A DNA stretch of 36,298 nucleotides from Chromatiales bacterium (GCA_028280505.1 JANQLO010000042.1:1-36298); one strand, 5' to 3'; counted from the first letter of the stretch, positions 17,915 through 26,809 are shown. Notes: generated by a model from the sequence alone, not told the origin. Numbers and translations are program-made.

Positions 17915-18607
17915 TCAGGTTGCCGCTTCGGGTTTGCCGGTCAAGGTTTCCGCCGCGTTATGCGCACGCTCGGCGATGATGCGGTCGATAAGACGCTTAC
18001 CCGCGAGAAGGAAACCGAGCACGATGAAACCGCCGGGCGGCAGGATGATCAGCAAAAAGCCCTTGTAGTCCGGAATCAATACAGATTCGAGGAAGGATGC
18101 CCAAGGGCCGAGTAACAATGCCGCGTTGGCGAACAGCGTGCCGCTGCCGAGGATCTCGCGCGCCGCGCCAAGTAGCACCAACACGAAGGTGAAACCGATA
18201 CCCATCATCAGCCCGTCGAACAAGGACGGCAGCACGCGGTTGCGTGACGCGAAGGATTCGGCCCGACCTAGGATGGCGCAGTTGGTCACGATCAGCGGGA
18301 TGAACAGCCCCAACACCTTGTGCAGATCGTGTACCCAGGCGTTCATCGACATGTCCACCAGGGTCACCAACACCGCGATGATCAATACGAACACCGGTAT
18401 ACGTACCTGAGGTGTAATGAACTCGCGCAGGCTGGCGATCAGCAGACCGGACGCGACCATCACCGTGGTCGATGCCAGGCCCATGCCGAGGCCGTTGGTC
18501 GCGGTGCCGGTCACGGCGAGCAGCGGACACAGGCCGAGCGCCTGGGCGAACACGATGTTGTTGTCCCAGAAGCCGTCGCGTGCGATGCGTTTGTAATCGG
18601 TACTCAT
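17915..18607 (-). CDS. rnfE: Electron transport complex subunit RnfE
   Basis: RnfE is one of the two paralogous membrane subunits (with RnfA) that hold an intramembrane iron-sulfur centre in the Rnf ferredoxin:NAD+ oxidoreductase. The 230-residue protein has six hydrophobic helices and the family segments NNIVFAQALGLCPLLAVT and LGLFIPLIVTNCAILGRAES, each with the conserved cysteine (LCPL, TNCA). It starts at the ATG at 18607 and lies 25 bases downstream of rnfG. The C-terminal 30 residues are polar and extend into the cytoplasm. Confidence 0.95.
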   Translation of the reverse strand: MSTDYKRIARDGFWDNNIVFAQALGLCPLLAVTGTATNGLGMGLASTTVMVASGLLIASLREFITPQVRIPVFVLIIAVLVTLVDMSMNAWVHDLHKVLGLFIPLIVTNCAILGRAESFASRNRVLPSLFDGLMMGIGFTFVLVLLGAAREILGSGTLFANAALLLGPWASFLESVLIPDYKGFLLIILPPGGFIVLGFLLAGKRLIDRIIAERAHNAAETLTGKPEAAT

Positions 18608-18632
18608 GCCATTGCCCCGTTGCGTGTCCTAC

Positions 18633-19286
18633 TCATTCACCGCCGTCGAGTTGTGGCTTGTCCTGCGGCGGTTGCAGCAGGGTCTCGCGATGATCGTTGA
18701 AAAAGTGGAGTCCGCCCTCGATCGCCGCGACCACCGCGCGCGGCGTGATGGTCGCGCCGCTGAAGGAATCGAATTGGCCGCCGTCCTTGTCGACCTTCCA
18801 GCGTTCGACCGGCGGATTGCCCAGCGACAGGCCGTCGAAGGCCAGTATCCAGTTGTCTCGTGCGATTTCGATCTTGTCGCCGAGCCCGGGGGTTTCGGCA
18901 TGCGACAACACGCGTACACCCAGAATACGGCCCTTGGCATCCAGCCCGAGGATCAGCCGGATGTCACCGGCATAACCGCGACCGATTACCTCCCAGGCCA
19001 AGGCGCTCACATGCAGACCGGCGGTGCCGCGATAAATCGTGAGAGGCCGGCCGTCGGCATCGGCCAGCTCGATCGGCGCGGCCAGCAGATCGTTGTCGTA
19101 GAGTTGTTCCGGCATGACCTGTTGCAACGATTCCTGCAGGTCTTCGCGTTGACGTTCGGCGATCACATCGCGTGTCAGCAGATTGCCGGATACCAGCAGT
19201 ATGGTCGCCAAGGTCGAAAACAGACCGAGGACGAGCGCCTGATAGCCGACCTTTTCGCGGAAGGGCGTTTCGGTGGCGTCGCTCAT
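18633..19286 (-). CDS. rnfG: Electron transport complex subunit RnfG (covalent FMN)
   Basis: RnfG carries a covalently linked FMN on the periplasmic side of the Rnf complex. The 217-residue protein has one N-terminal membrane helix (about residues 16-34) and a soluble FMN-binding domain. The flavinylation motif is SGATITP at 176-182, with Thr179 as the expected phosphoester-linked residue. The segment SHAETPGLGDKI is also characteristic. Its ATG overlaps the rnfD stop by four bases (19283-19286). Attachment of the FMN would need an ApbE flavin transferase, not encoded in this window. Confidence 0.95.
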   Translation of the reverse strand: MSDATETPFREKVGYQALVLGLFSTLATILLVSGNLLTRDVIAERQREDLQESLQQVMPEQLYDNDLLAAPIELADADGRPLTIYRGTAGLHVSALAWEVIGRGYAGDIRLILGLDAKGRILGVRVLSHAETPGLGDKIEIARDNWILAFDGLSLGNPPVERWKVDKDGGQFDSFSGATITPRAVVAAIEGGLHFFNDHRETLLQPPQDKPQLDGGE

Positions 19287-20368
19287 GATTCACCGGCCTT
19301 CTTGTCGGTGTACTCCAATGCTTCGCCTTTGCGGTCGCGGCCATAGATACGCGGTTTGAAATAGTGGTCGATCAACGGCGTGCAGGCATTCATCAGGATG
19401 ACCGCGAAGGCCACCCCTTCCGGGTAACCGGCCCAGGTACGAATCACATACACCAGCAGGCCGCAGCCGGCGCCAAACAGGATTTGACCGCGTACCGATA
19501 CCGGTGAGGTGACCAGATCGGTCGCGATGAAAAAGGCGCCGAGGATGACCGCGCCGCTGAGCAGATGGGTCAGTGGATCGAGATAGCGGGTCGGATCGAT
19601 TAAATGGAAAGTGCCGGCGACGATGATCAATGTCCCCAGCATCGCAACGGGGATGGTCCAGCTGATAACCCGCTTGAGCAGCAAGAACAGTCCGCCGAGC
19701 AGAAGCAACAATGCCGAGGTCTCGCCCATGCTGCCCGAGGCATCGCCCCAGGTGAGTTGCCAGGGGGTATGGATGGCATCGATCTGGTCCAAGGTGAGGC
19801 CACGGCTCAGCTCGGTTTTGACATGCCCCAATGTGGTGGCACTGCTGACCGCATCCATATTGGCTGCACCGCCGAAGGTGATCGCCAAGCCGCCCAGCAA
19901 GCCGGGGTCGTTCGCCGACAACAGCGGCGTCGGTGTGGTGAACAGCGTCATCTCCAACGGGAAGGAGATCAACAAGGCCACCCGCGCGACCATCGCCGGG
20001 TTGAACAGGTTCTGGCCGATGCCGCCGAACACATGTTTGGCGACGACGATGGCGATCAAGGCACCGACCACGCCGATCCACCAGGGTGCCCAGGGCGGTA
20101 GTGTCATCGCCAACAGCCAGCCGGTAAGCAGGGCAGAGCCGTCGAGCAAATAAGGCTTGATCGGTTTGCCGGCGATACGCAGACAGACCGCCTCGGCGAT
20201 CAGTGCGGAGACCACCGTGACCAAAAACAAAAAGATCGCCGGCCAGCCGAACCAATACAGACTGAATGCCGTTGCCGGCAATAGCGCCAGCAGCACCAGT
20301 CCCATGGTGCGACGCACGCTCGCCTTGGCGTGCGTATAGGGACCGGAGACGAGGTTCTGCTCGATCAT
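19283..20368 (-). CDS. rnfD: Electron transport complex subunit RnfD (covalent FMN)
   Basis: RnfD is a multi-helix membrane subunit with a covalent FMN. The 361-residue protein has about nine hydrophobic helices. The flavinylation motif SSATT lies at residues 175-179 in VSSATTLGHVKTEL, and family segments include HVFGGIGQNLFNPAMVARV and ATDLVTSPVSVRGQILFG. It begins with MIEQNLVSGPYTHAK. The start overlaps the rnfC stop, and the end overlaps the rnfG start, each in an ATGA arrangement, so rnfC-D-G are translated in a coupled series. Confidence 0.95.
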   Translation of the reverse strand: MIEQNLVSGPYTHAKASVRRTMGLVLLALLPATAFSLYWFGWPAIFLFLVTVVSALIAEAVCLRIAGKPIKPYLLDGSALLTGWLLAMTLPPWAPWWIGVVGALIAIVVAKHVFGGIGQNLFNPAMVARVALLISFPLEMTLFTTPTPLLSANDPGLLGGLAITFGGAANMDAVSSATTLGHVKTELSRGLTLDQIDAIHTPWQLTWGDASGSMGETSALLLLLGGLFLLLKRVISWTIPVAMLGTLIIVAGTFHLIDPTRYLDPLTHLLSGAVILGAFFIATDLVTSPVSVRGQILFGAGCGLLVYVIRTWAGYPEGVAFAVILMNACTPLIDHYFKPRIYGRDRKGEALEYTDKKAGES

Positions 20369-21858
20369 GCCTCGGCCTCGGCGGCTTCCGCCTCGCGACG
20401 CTTTTTCTCTTCCATGGCCTTTTTACGCTTGGCCATGGCCTCGCGTTTGGCACGCTTGATCTCTTCCATGCGCAGTGTGCGTGCTTCGGCCAGGCGCTTG
20501 GTCTCGCCTTGCTTGTGTTGCGCCCGCTGACGCGCGGCCAGTTCGCCCTTGGCGAACTTGAAGTAATGCACCAGGGGAATATGCGACGGGCAGATGTAAG
20601 AACAAGAGCCACAGGCGACACAGTCCAACAGACCGAGCGATACCGAGGCGTCCAGGCTGCCGGCGCGGATGTTCGCTGCCATCTCCAAGGGCACCAGGCC
20701 GCAGGGGCAAACGCTGACGCAGCTCGCGCAACGAATACAAGGCATCTCCGGTTGTGCCCGGACCTCTTTCTCGGTTAGTGCAAGCAGGCCATTGCTGCCT
20801 TTGACCGCCGGCACTCGTATGCTCGGTAACGGTTGTCCCATCATTGGGCCACCGCTGATCAGCCGCACCGGTTCTTCTGTGAAACCGCCACAGTGATCGA
20901 CCAGGTTTTGTAAGGGTGTGCCAAGTAAAACGCGCAGATTACGCGGTCGGCTTACTGCCTCGCCGCTGACGGTCATGATACGCGAGATCAGCGGCCGGCC
21001 ATGAAAGACGGCCTCGTAGACCGCGAGTGCGGTCGCGACATTGTGCACCACGACACCGATGTCCGCGGTTAGTCCGCGTGCCGGGGTCTCCTTACCCGTC
21101 AGTGCCTGAACCATGTGTTTTTCCGAGCCCATGGGATAACGGGTCGGTATGCCGACCACGTCGACCTGCGGATGTTTCGCGGCCGCGGCGCGCATGGCGG
21201 CCTGTGCGTCCGGCTTGTTGTTTTCGATAGCGATCAGCACTTGTGTTGTGCCGAGTGCACGCGCGATCAGCAGGATGCCGTTCATGATGTCTTCCGACTG
21301 CTCGCGCATCAGGCGATCGTCGCAGGTCAGATAGGGTTCGCACTCGGCACCATTGATCACCAGGGTGTGCAAGTCGTAACGATTGCGCAGATTCAGCTTG
21401 ACCGCCGACGGGAAGGTCGCGCCGCCCATGCCGACGATACCGGCCTTCGCGACCCGCTCGGCGATCGCCTCGGGTGACAACAGAAAAGGCTCGGGTACCG
21501 GATCCAAGTCGTCGATCCAACGGTCTTCGCCGTCGGGCTTCAGCGTGATGGTGCGTACCGACAGGCCCGAGGCATGATGTGCCGGATAACCGCCGACACC
21601 CATGATGCGGCCCGAGGTCGGGGCATGCACCGGTGCCGACATCGCGCCCTGGCAGCGTGCCAGTAACTGCCCTTTGGCAACCGTTTCGCCGCGTCGAACC
21701 AAAGGCTCGGCCGGTGCACCGATGTGTTGCTGCAAGGGGATGTGCAGCAGATCGGGCAGCGGCAAGTCTTCGATCGGAAACTCGGCATTGAGCGACTTGC
21801 GATCGTCGGGATGAACGCCGCCGCGTACCTTGAACAGCTTGCGTAGGTTCGACTTCAT
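20365..21858 (-). CDS. rnfC: Electron transport complex subunit RnfC
   Basis: RnfC is the peripheral subunit with NADH/FMN-binding and iron-sulfur domains. From the ATG at 21858 (overlapping the rnfB stop) the protein has 497 residues. The N-terminal half holds the Nqo1-like fold (KAGIVGMGGATFPSAVKLNL, VINGAECEPYLTCDDRLM). Two [4Fe-4S] motifs follow at about 371-384 (CIRCASCVSVCPCG) and 410-421 (CVACGSCSYICP). The last 55 residues are an Ala/Glu/Lys-rich helical tail, shorter than in the long enterobacterial RnfC. An open extension upstream of 21858 overlaps rnfB and is not needed. Confidence 0.95.
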   Translation of the reverse strand: MKSNLRKLFKVRGGVHPDDRKSLNAEFPIEDLPLPDLLHIPLQQHIGAPAEPLVRRGETVAKGQLLARCQGAMSAPVHAPTSGRIMGVGGYPAHHASGLSVRTITLKPDGEDRWIDDLDPVPEPFLLSPEAIAERVAKAGIVGMGGATFPSAVKLNLRNRYDLHTLVINGAECEPYLTCDDRLMREQSEDIMNGILLIARALGTTQVLIAIENNKPDAQAAMRAAAAKHPQVDVVGIPTRYPMGSEKHMVQALTGKETPARGLTADIGVVVHNVATALAVYEAVFHGRPLISRIMTVSGEAVSRPRNLRVLLGTPLQNLVDHCGGFTEEPVRLISGGPMMGQPLPSIRVPAVKGSNGLLALTEKEVRAQPEMPCIRCASCVSVCPCGLVPLEMAANIRAGSLDASVSLGLLDCVACGSCSYICPSHIPLVHYFKFAKGELAARQRAQHKQGETKRLAEARTLRMEEIKRAKREAMAKRKKAMEEKKRREAEAAEAEA

Positions 21859-22385
21859 GCCGCTTTCGCCGGTTCGGGCCAATACCAGGTCTGCAGCGTC
21901 GGCTTGACCTCGCGCATTTCGATGCACTCGGTCGGGCAGACGCCGAAACACTTTTCGCAACCGGTGCAGGCATCGGCAAATACCGCATGGATCTGTTTAG
22001 GGCCGCCGATGACGGCATCGGTCGGGCAACGCTTGAAGCACTTGGTACAACCGATACAAAGGTTCTCGTGAATGAAGGCCACCATCGGCGCTTTTTCCTC
22101 GACATCGGACAGATCGACGCTGACGCCGAGCTTGTCGGCCAATGCCTCGGCCAAGGCCTTGCCGCCCGGTGGACACATGGTGACCGATGCTTCGCCCTCG
22201 GCGACGGCCTCGGCTGCAGGCGTGCAACCCGGATAGCCGCATTGGCCGCATTGCGAGCCGGGCAGGAGTTCCTCGATCTCGGCGGCGAGGGGATTGCCTT
22301 CTACCGCGAGATACTTCGCGGCAATACCCAGCATGGCGCCCATGACAAGGCCCATGACGGTGATGATCAGAATCGCAGCGATCAT
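21855..22385 (-). CDS. rnfB: Electron transport complex subunit RnfB (ferredoxin-like)
   Basis: RnfB passes electrons between soluble ferredoxin and the membrane part of Rnf. The 176-residue protein has an N-terminal membrane helix (residues about 3-25) and a cluster-binding domain with Cys46, Cys49, Cys54 and Cys71 (CGQCGYPGC then MCPPGG). Two bacterial-type [4Fe-4S] motifs follow at about 108-119 (CIGCTKCFKRCP) and 138-149 (CTGCEKCFGVCP). It starts 16 bases after rnfA and overlaps rnfC by four bases. The length matches short RnfB forms from proteobacteria. Confidence 0.95.
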   Translation of the reverse strand: MIAAILIITVMGLVMGAMLGIAAKYLAVEGNPLAAEIEELLPGSQCGQCGYPGCTPAAEAVAEGEASVTMCPPGGKALAEALADKLGVSVDLSDVEEKAPMVAFIHENLCIGCTKCFKRCPTDAVIGGPKQIHAVFADACTGCEKCFGVCPTECIEMREVKPTLQTWYWPEPAKAA

Positions 22386-22401
22386 AGCGGGGCAACCTCC
22401 G

Positions 22402-22980
22402 TTATTGCGTGGTCAGGCCGGCGAAGCCCATGAAGCCGAGGGACAACAGCCCGGCGACGACATAGGCGATGGGGGCGCCGGCAAAGGTGGCCGGTACATT
22501 GGCCAGCGCGAGGCGTTCGCGCAGGCCGGCGAACATCACCAATACCAGCGTGAAGCCCATGGCCGAGCCGAAGCCGTACAACAGGCTTTCGAGAAAACCG
22601 TTTTCCTGCTGCACATTGAGCAGCGCGACGCCGAGCACGGCGCAGTTGGTCGTGATCAACGGCAGGAAAATACCCAGCACCTGATACAGCGCCGGCGAGG
22701 TCTTGCGTACCGCCATCTCGGTGAATTGCACGACCACCGCGATCACCAGGATGAAGGTCAGGATGCGTAAGAAGCCCAGATCGAGCGGCGCCAGCACGAG
22801 ATGCTCGAGCAGCCAGCCGGCGAATGCCGCCAGGGTCAACACGAAGGTGGTCGCCAGGCCCATGCCCAAGGCCGAGTCGAGTTTGTTCGACACACCCATC
22901 AAAGGACACAGTCCGAGGAACTTCACCAGCACCACGTTGTTGACCAGTGCGGTAGAAAGAATGATCAGGAAGTACTCCAT
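22402..22980 (-). CDS. rnfA: Electron transport complex subunit RnfA
   Basis: RnfA is the paralogue of RnfE and the first gene of the rnf-mod operon. The 192-residue form from the ATG at 22980 ([20 protein letters not shown]) gives the usual family length; upstream extension lacks support. It has six hydrophobic helices and the conserved cysteine segments [12 protein letters not shown] and [14 protein letters not shown]. In diazotrophs this complex drives reverse electron flow to reduce ferredoxin or flavodoxin for nitrogenase. The gene is divergent from nifL, with 375 bases between the starts. Confidence 0.95.
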   Translation of the reverse strand: MEYFLIILSTALVNNVVLVKFLGLCPLMGVSNKLDSALGMGLATTFVLTLAAFAGWLLEHLVLAPLDLGFLRILTFILVIAVVVQFTEMAVRKTSPALYQVLGIFLPLITTNCAVLGVALLNVQQENGFLESLLYGFGSAMGFTLVLVMFAGLRERLALANVPATFAGAPIAYVVAGLLSLGFMGFAGLTTQ

Positions 22981-23017
22981 AAGATCCAACGGTCCTGCAC
23001 GTAATGGAGAGGGAGGA

Positions 23018-23032
23018 ACAAGAAATATGCCA
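23018..23032 (-). promoter_or_regulatory. Weak sigma-54-like element upstream of rnfA
   Basis: The minus strand reads TGGCAT-N5-TTGT. It keeps GG at -24, but has GT instead of the near-invariant GC at -12. A scan of 22981-23220 found no GG-N10-GC on this strand, so this is the best candidate and it is weak. It lies about 200 bases from the NifA box at 23217-23234. Confidence 0.25.
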
Positions 23033-23216
23033 ACCGGTTTCGCTGCCACCGAAAGGTGGCGTATGCGGTCGTGGCGTTGCCGCTAGATGGCTGAAACTAA
23101 TGGCAAAAAAGTTTGGTTCCTGCGCCAAGACAGCGCATTGTCCGGCCGTTGATCCGTCTGTAGTGAACCGATGTGGGGCGTTTTTGTAGGGCTTGCGACA
23201 AGCGATCAAAAGCGGC

Positions 23217-23234
23217 TTGTCATAGTTGTGACAA
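23217..23234. promoter_or_regulatory. NifA upstream activator sequence (nifL/rnfA)
   Basis: TTGTCATAGTTGTGACAA contains the NifA consensus TGT-N10-ACA (23218-23233) within a palindrome with 6-bp arms. It is centred about 85 bp upstream of the predicted nifL start from the sigma-54 promoter at 23285-23299, the usual working distance. It sits in the divergent nifL/rnfA region and could serve both directions. Confidence 0.85.
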
Positions 23235-23284
23235 TTACCGGCGTTTTGCGCATTTTAGATCCCATGAGGCGGGCTTGGGCGGGG

Positions 23285-23299
23285 TGGAACGGAAATTGC
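23285..23299 (+). promoter_or_regulatory. Sigma-54 promoter of nifLA
   Basis: TGGAAC-GGAAA-TTGC matches the -24/-12 consensus TGGCAC-N5-TTGC with one mismatch and correct spacing, followed by T. The predicted transcript starts near 23311, about 45 bases before the nifL ATG. With the NifA box upstream, this means nifLA is positively autoregulated by NifA. Confidence 0.85.
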
Positions 23300-23355
23300 T
23301 CGCCTAAGTCCCGAGAGCATTCGAAGATCGTTACCACTACGGAGAACGTCGGCAG

Positions 23356-24999
23356 ATGATTCAGCGCAACAGCAATCAGGCCAACGGTGAGTTTATCGAC
23401 GCCATCAGTCGCTTTCTGGCCTCGCCGCCGGAGGGCACGCCGAGCGAGGTCATCGAGGCCTTCGACATGGTCGGTACGCGTGAATTTCTACCGCCGAAGC
23501 TTTTCCTGGAAACGGTCGAACAGGCGCCAGTGGCGATCTCCATCGCCGACCCCAACGCACACATCCTGTATGTCAACTCGGCCTTCGAGGAACTGACCGG
23601 TTACAAGCGTGACGAGGTGTTGGGTAAGAACGAATCGGTGTTGTCGAGCAAGTCCACGCCGAAGTCCGTTTATGAAGACCTTTGGTCGACCATCAGGGGG
23701 GCCAGGGTTTGGCAGGGCAAGCTGGTCAATCATCGTAAGGACAAACAGGAGTACCTGGCCGAACTGGTGATATCGCCGGTGCTCAACGGTGACGGGAAGA
23801 TCGCCTACTTCCTCGGCATGCATCGCGACATGACCGTGCTGCATCGACTGGAACAGCAATTGAAGTTTCAGAAGGAGTTGACCGAGGCATCGCTCGATGC
23901 GGCGCCCATGGTGGTCGCTCTGGTCGGCGATGACGGCAAGGTGTTGTTGGACAATCATGCCTACAAAGCGCTGATGGGCGATTTTCGCGGTACCGAACCG
24001 GCCAACCTGATCCTCGATGCCTTGCAGCAACAGTTGGAAATCGATCTCGACAAATTCTGCGAGATCGAAAACTTCACCAATGTCGACGTGCGCCTGGATC
24101 CGCCGTCCGGTGCCGAACCGCGTTGGTTCGCCTGTTCGGGGGTGCGGCTTGCGGAACTGGACGAAGCGGCACGCAATTACTTTCGGCGACCGGGTGACGG
24201 TCGCTGTTGCCTGCTGTTGGTCGCCAACGAGGTCACCGGCAGTCGCAAGCGTATCAACGAGGCACGCTTGAACATGATGCGCGCCGGCATGGCCGAGCAA
24301 CAGATGTTGCAGACCACGCGCGAGGCGATCTCGGGCGCGATCTTCAAACTCCAGTTGCCGCTCAATATCATTCGTGCCGCGTTGGCGATGTCCGAGTCCA
24401 ACGTCGCCCATCTGCGTCAGGTCATGGAACAGGCCTTGCGTAGCGGTGAAGAGGCCATGGAAAGTCTGCATATCTCGTTGCCCAAGCCGTCTTCCGAGCA
24501 GCATTCGGCGGTCAACGTCAACGAGGTCGTGCACGAGGTGTTGAATCTGTCGACCGATAAACTCCTGGCTTCGGGTGTCGTGGTCGACTGGCGTCCGACC
24601 GCCGTACTGCCCACCTTCAAGGGTAGGGTCAACGCCTTGCGAGGGTTGTTCAAATACCTCATCGACAATGCCATTACCGCGGTCAACGAGGCCGAACACG
24701 GTTACCGTGAGATTCGGATCGAGACCCGCCTGGAAAATCAAGATCAAGATCAAGAGCTGGTCATCGATGTCATGGACAATGGCCCCGGTTTTGCGCCATC
24801 TATCCGACTCAAGGCATTCGAACCTTTCTACTGCGGTTGGGCATCCGCCGGCGAGCATGCCGGTATGGGCCTGACCATGGCGCAGGAAATAGCGATCAGC
24901 CATGGTGGCGGTATCAGTGTCGATCCGGATTTCCTCGGGGGTTGTCGCGTAAGAGTGCGCCTGCCGCTTGCCGTATCGCGAGGTGACTTCCTTGAATGA
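23356..24999 (+). CDS. nifL: Nitrogen fixation regulatory protein NifL
   Basis: NifL is the redox-, nitrogen- and energy-sensing anti-activator that binds and inhibits NifA. The 547-residue protein starts at the ATG at 23356 with GGAGAA at 23341-23346. Residues about 48-165 are a PAS domain (APVAISIADPNAHILYVNSAFEELTGY), the type that holds FAD in NifL, and a second PAS-like region spans about 175-300. Residues about 385-545 are a GHKL ATPase domain with N box IDNAITAVNEAE, G1 box DNGPGFAP and G2 box GMGLTMAQEI. The usual helical region between them (TTREAISGAIFKLQLPLNII) lacks a phospho-accepting His, as expected for NifL. It overlaps nifA, so the pair is made in a set ratio. Confidence 0.93.
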   Translation: MIQRNSNQANGEFIDAISRFLASPPEGTPSEVIEAFDMVGTREFLPPKLFLETVEQAPVAISIADPNAHILYVNSAFEELTGYKRDEVLGKNESVLSSKSTPKSVYEDLWSTIRGARVWQGKLVNHRKDKQEYLAELVISPVLNGDGKIAYFLGMHRDMTVLHRLEQQLKFQKELTEASLDAAPMVVALVGDDGKVLLDNHAYKALMGDFRGTEPANLILDALQQQLEIDLDKFCEIENFTNVDVRLDPPSGAEPRWFACSGVRLAELDEAARNYFRRPGDGRCCLLLVANEVTGSRKRINEARLNMMRAGMAEQQMLQTTREAISGAIFKLQLPLNIIRAALAMSESNVAHLRQVMEQALRSGEEAMESLHISLPKPSSEQHSAVNVNEVVHEVLNLSTDKLLASGVVVDWRPTAVLPTFKGRVNALRGLFKYLIDNAITAVNEAEHGYREIRIETRLENQDQDQELVIDVMDNGPGFAPSIRLKAFEPFYCGWASAGEHAGMGLTMAQEIAISHGGGISVDPDFLGGCRVRVRLPLAVSRGDFLE

Positions 25000-26554
25000 C
25001 CGGGCCGACAAACTGGCGACTTTTCCCGATGACCTCAGCCTCGAGGTCATGCAGAGCGAGCTCGAAAGCCTTTATCGCGTGAGCCAGGTATTGAGCCGCT
25101 CGCTCGATTTTCGCCAGACGCTGAGCGAGGTACTCAAGACGCTCAGCGATCATGCGCAGTTACATCGCGGTTTGATCTGTCTGCTCGACGAAGAGCATGG
25201 CGACCTGCTGGTCACTGCCCTGCACGAAAACCCCGAGCCGCCGACCCAGGTGCGCTATAAGCCCGGCGAGGGCGTGCTCGGCAGCATCATGGAAAGCGGC
25301 AAGCCGCTGATGGTCGAGCGTTTGCGCGACGAGCAGCGTTTTCTCGATCGGCTCGGCGTATACAATCTCGAACTCCCGTTCGTCGGCGTGCCGATCATGA
25401 TCGGCGACAACACCGCCGGCGTGCTCGCCGCGCAACCTTCCGGCTCGTCGGATGTGCTCGAGCAGCATGAACGCTTTCTGCAGATGGTCGCGAACCTGAT
25501 CGGCCAGAGCGTCAGGCTCGCACGCAAGGTCGAGGACGAACAGCTCGAACTCAAAAGCGAGCGCGACTCGCTGCGCCGCAAGGTGCGTGGCGAGCATGGG
25601 TTTTCGAATCTGGTGGGGCATACCCGCAGCATGCGCGTGGTGTTCGAGCAGGTTCGACAGGTCGCGAAGTGGAACACGACGGTGCTGGTCCGTGGTGAAT
25701 CCGGCACCGGCAAGGAATTGATCGCCAACGCCATCCACTACAACTCACCGCGCGCGAACGGACCCTTCATCAAACTGAATTGTGCGGCCCTGCCCGACAC
25801 CTTGCTGGAATCGGAGTTGTTCGGGCATGAAAAGGGTGCCTTCACCGGCGCGGTCAGTCAGCGCAAGGGACGTTTCGAGCAGGCCGACGGTGGGACCATA
25901 TTCCTGGACGAAATCGGTGAGATCACGCCGGCCTTCCAGGTGAAGCTGCTGCGGGTGCTGCAGGAAGGCGAGTTCGAGCGCGTCGGCGGCAGCAAGACCC
26001 AATCGGTCGATGTGCGTGTGGTCGCCGCGACCAACAAGGATCTGGAATTCGAGGTACGCGAAGGCAACTTCCGCGAGGATCTCTATTACCGGCTCAACGT
26101 CATGCCGATACACACGCCGCCATTGCGCGATCGTCGTGAGGACATCCCGGATCTCGCGCGCCATTTGGTCGCCAAGATCGCCAAGAGCCAGGGACGCGAA
26201 CTCGAAGTCGACGACAGCGCCCTTGCATATCTGATGCGTTACGACTGGCCGGGTAATGTACGCGAACTGGAGAACTGTCTGGAACGTGCGTCCGTCATGA
26301 GTAAGGACGGCACCATCGACAAGAAGGTCATCAATCTGACCGGGCTCGATGCCGGTCAATCGCCGAGCGCGCCCGTATCCGCGGCGCCAAAGGTCGATTT
26401 CGACGATCCCGAGCTGGACGAACGTGAGCGGGTCATCGCGGCACTCGAACAGGCCGGCTGGGTACAGGCCAAGGCGGCGCGCTTGTTGGGGATGACCCCG
26501 CGCCAGATCGCCTATCGTATCCAGACGTTGAACATCACCGTCCGTCAGATCTGA
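24992..26554 (+). CDS. nifA: Nif-specific transcriptional activator NifA
   Basis: NifA is the sigma-54-dependent activator of nif genes. I take the TTG at 24992, spaced six bases from GAGGTG (24980-24985), giving 520 residues; in-frame GTG 24983 and TTG 24968 are alternatives, all overlapping the nifL end. Residues about 20-180 are a GAF domain, about 206-440 an AAA+ domain with Walker A GESGTGKE, the sigma-54 contact loop GAFTGA at about 282-287 and Walker [12 protein letters not shown]. Residues about 480-520 are a Fis-type helix-turn-helix. The linker before it has no CX4C-type cysteines, so oxygen control must pass through NifL. Three matching NifA boxes are found in this window. Confidence 0.94.
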   Translation: MNDRADKLATFPDDLSLEVMQSELESLYRVSQVLSRSLDFRQTLSEVLKTLSDHAQLHRGLICLLDEEHGDLLVTALHENPEPPTQVRYKPGEGVLGSIMESGKPLMVERLRDEQRFLDRLGVYNLELPFVGVPIMIGDNTAGVLAAQPSGSSDVLEQHERFLQMVANLIGQSVRLARKVEDEQLELKSERDSLRRKVRGEHGFSNLVGHTRSMRVVFEQVRQVAKWNTTVLVRGESGTGKELIANAIHYNSPRANGPFIKLNCAALPDTLLESELFGHEKGAFTGAVSQRKGRFEQADGGTIFLDEIGEITPAFQVKLLRVLQEGEFERVGGSKTQSVDVRVVAATNKDLEFEVREGNFREDLYYRLNVMPIHTPPLRDRREDIPDLARHLVAKIAKSQGRELEVDDSALAYLMRYDWPGNVRELENCLERASVMSKDGTIDKKVINLTGLDAGQSPSAPVSAAPKVDFDDPELDERERVIAALEQAGWVQAKAARLLGMTPRQIAYRIQTLNITVRQI

Positions 26555-26662
26555 CACTCGGCTCTCGATGCATGCCGGGCATTTTTGGTGAGCAATCGTC
26601 ATTGCCGTTCGATGCGTTTACAAAGCCGCCGTCGCACATCCCACAAGATCATCGGATTGTCG

Positions 26663-26678
26663 TGTAATCTTGCCGACA
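26663..26678. promoter_or_regulatory. NifA upstream activator sequence (nifB)
   Basis: TGTAATCTTGCCGACA fits TGT-N10-ACA. It overlaps a wider inverted repeat, ATTGTCG/CGACAAT with an 11-base loop. The centre lies about 95 bp upstream of the start predicted from the sigma-54 element at 26739-26753. Confidence 0.75.
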
Positions 26679-26738
26679 ATGCCGATGTCGGCTCAGAAAA
26701 CACCATTTTATTCATAGGCTTAGATCGATATCCTTCTT

Positions 26739-26753
26739 AGGCATGCGGTTTGC
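26739..26753 (+). promoter_or_regulatory. Sigma-54 promoter of nifB
   Basis: AGGCAT-GCGGT-TTGC keeps the essential GG at -24 and GC at -12 with ten bases between them, followed by A. The transcript would start near 26765, about 45 bases before nifB. The first base (A for T) and the sixth (T for C) deviate from consensus. Confidence 0.75.
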
Positions 26754-26809
26754 ATCGAGTCTTCCCGAACGGTTTGTCCAGCCCCCCGGGGCGCAGTTTG
26801 GGAGACGCT

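Noticed and set aside
19290-20621. Minus-strand frame of 443 codons overlapping rnfD in another frame
   Set aside because: rnfD and rnfC explain the region with recognised motifs and ATGA overlaps; the alternative is Arg/His-rich nonsense.
23488-25050. Long 520-codon minus-strand open frame opposite nifL
   Set aside because: Its translation has no domain or signal, and it lies wholly across nifL and the start of nifA, whose products are clear. It is a composition shadow of GC-rich coding DNA.
26566-26586. Possible intrinsic terminator after nifA (ATGCCGGGCAT then a T-run)
   Set aside because: The stem has only four to five pairs with a one- to three-base loop; too weak to call.
25745-26602. 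Minus-strand frame of 285 codons opposite nifA
   Set aside because: It covers the conserved AAA+ and helix-turn-helix parts of NifA and has no motif of its own.
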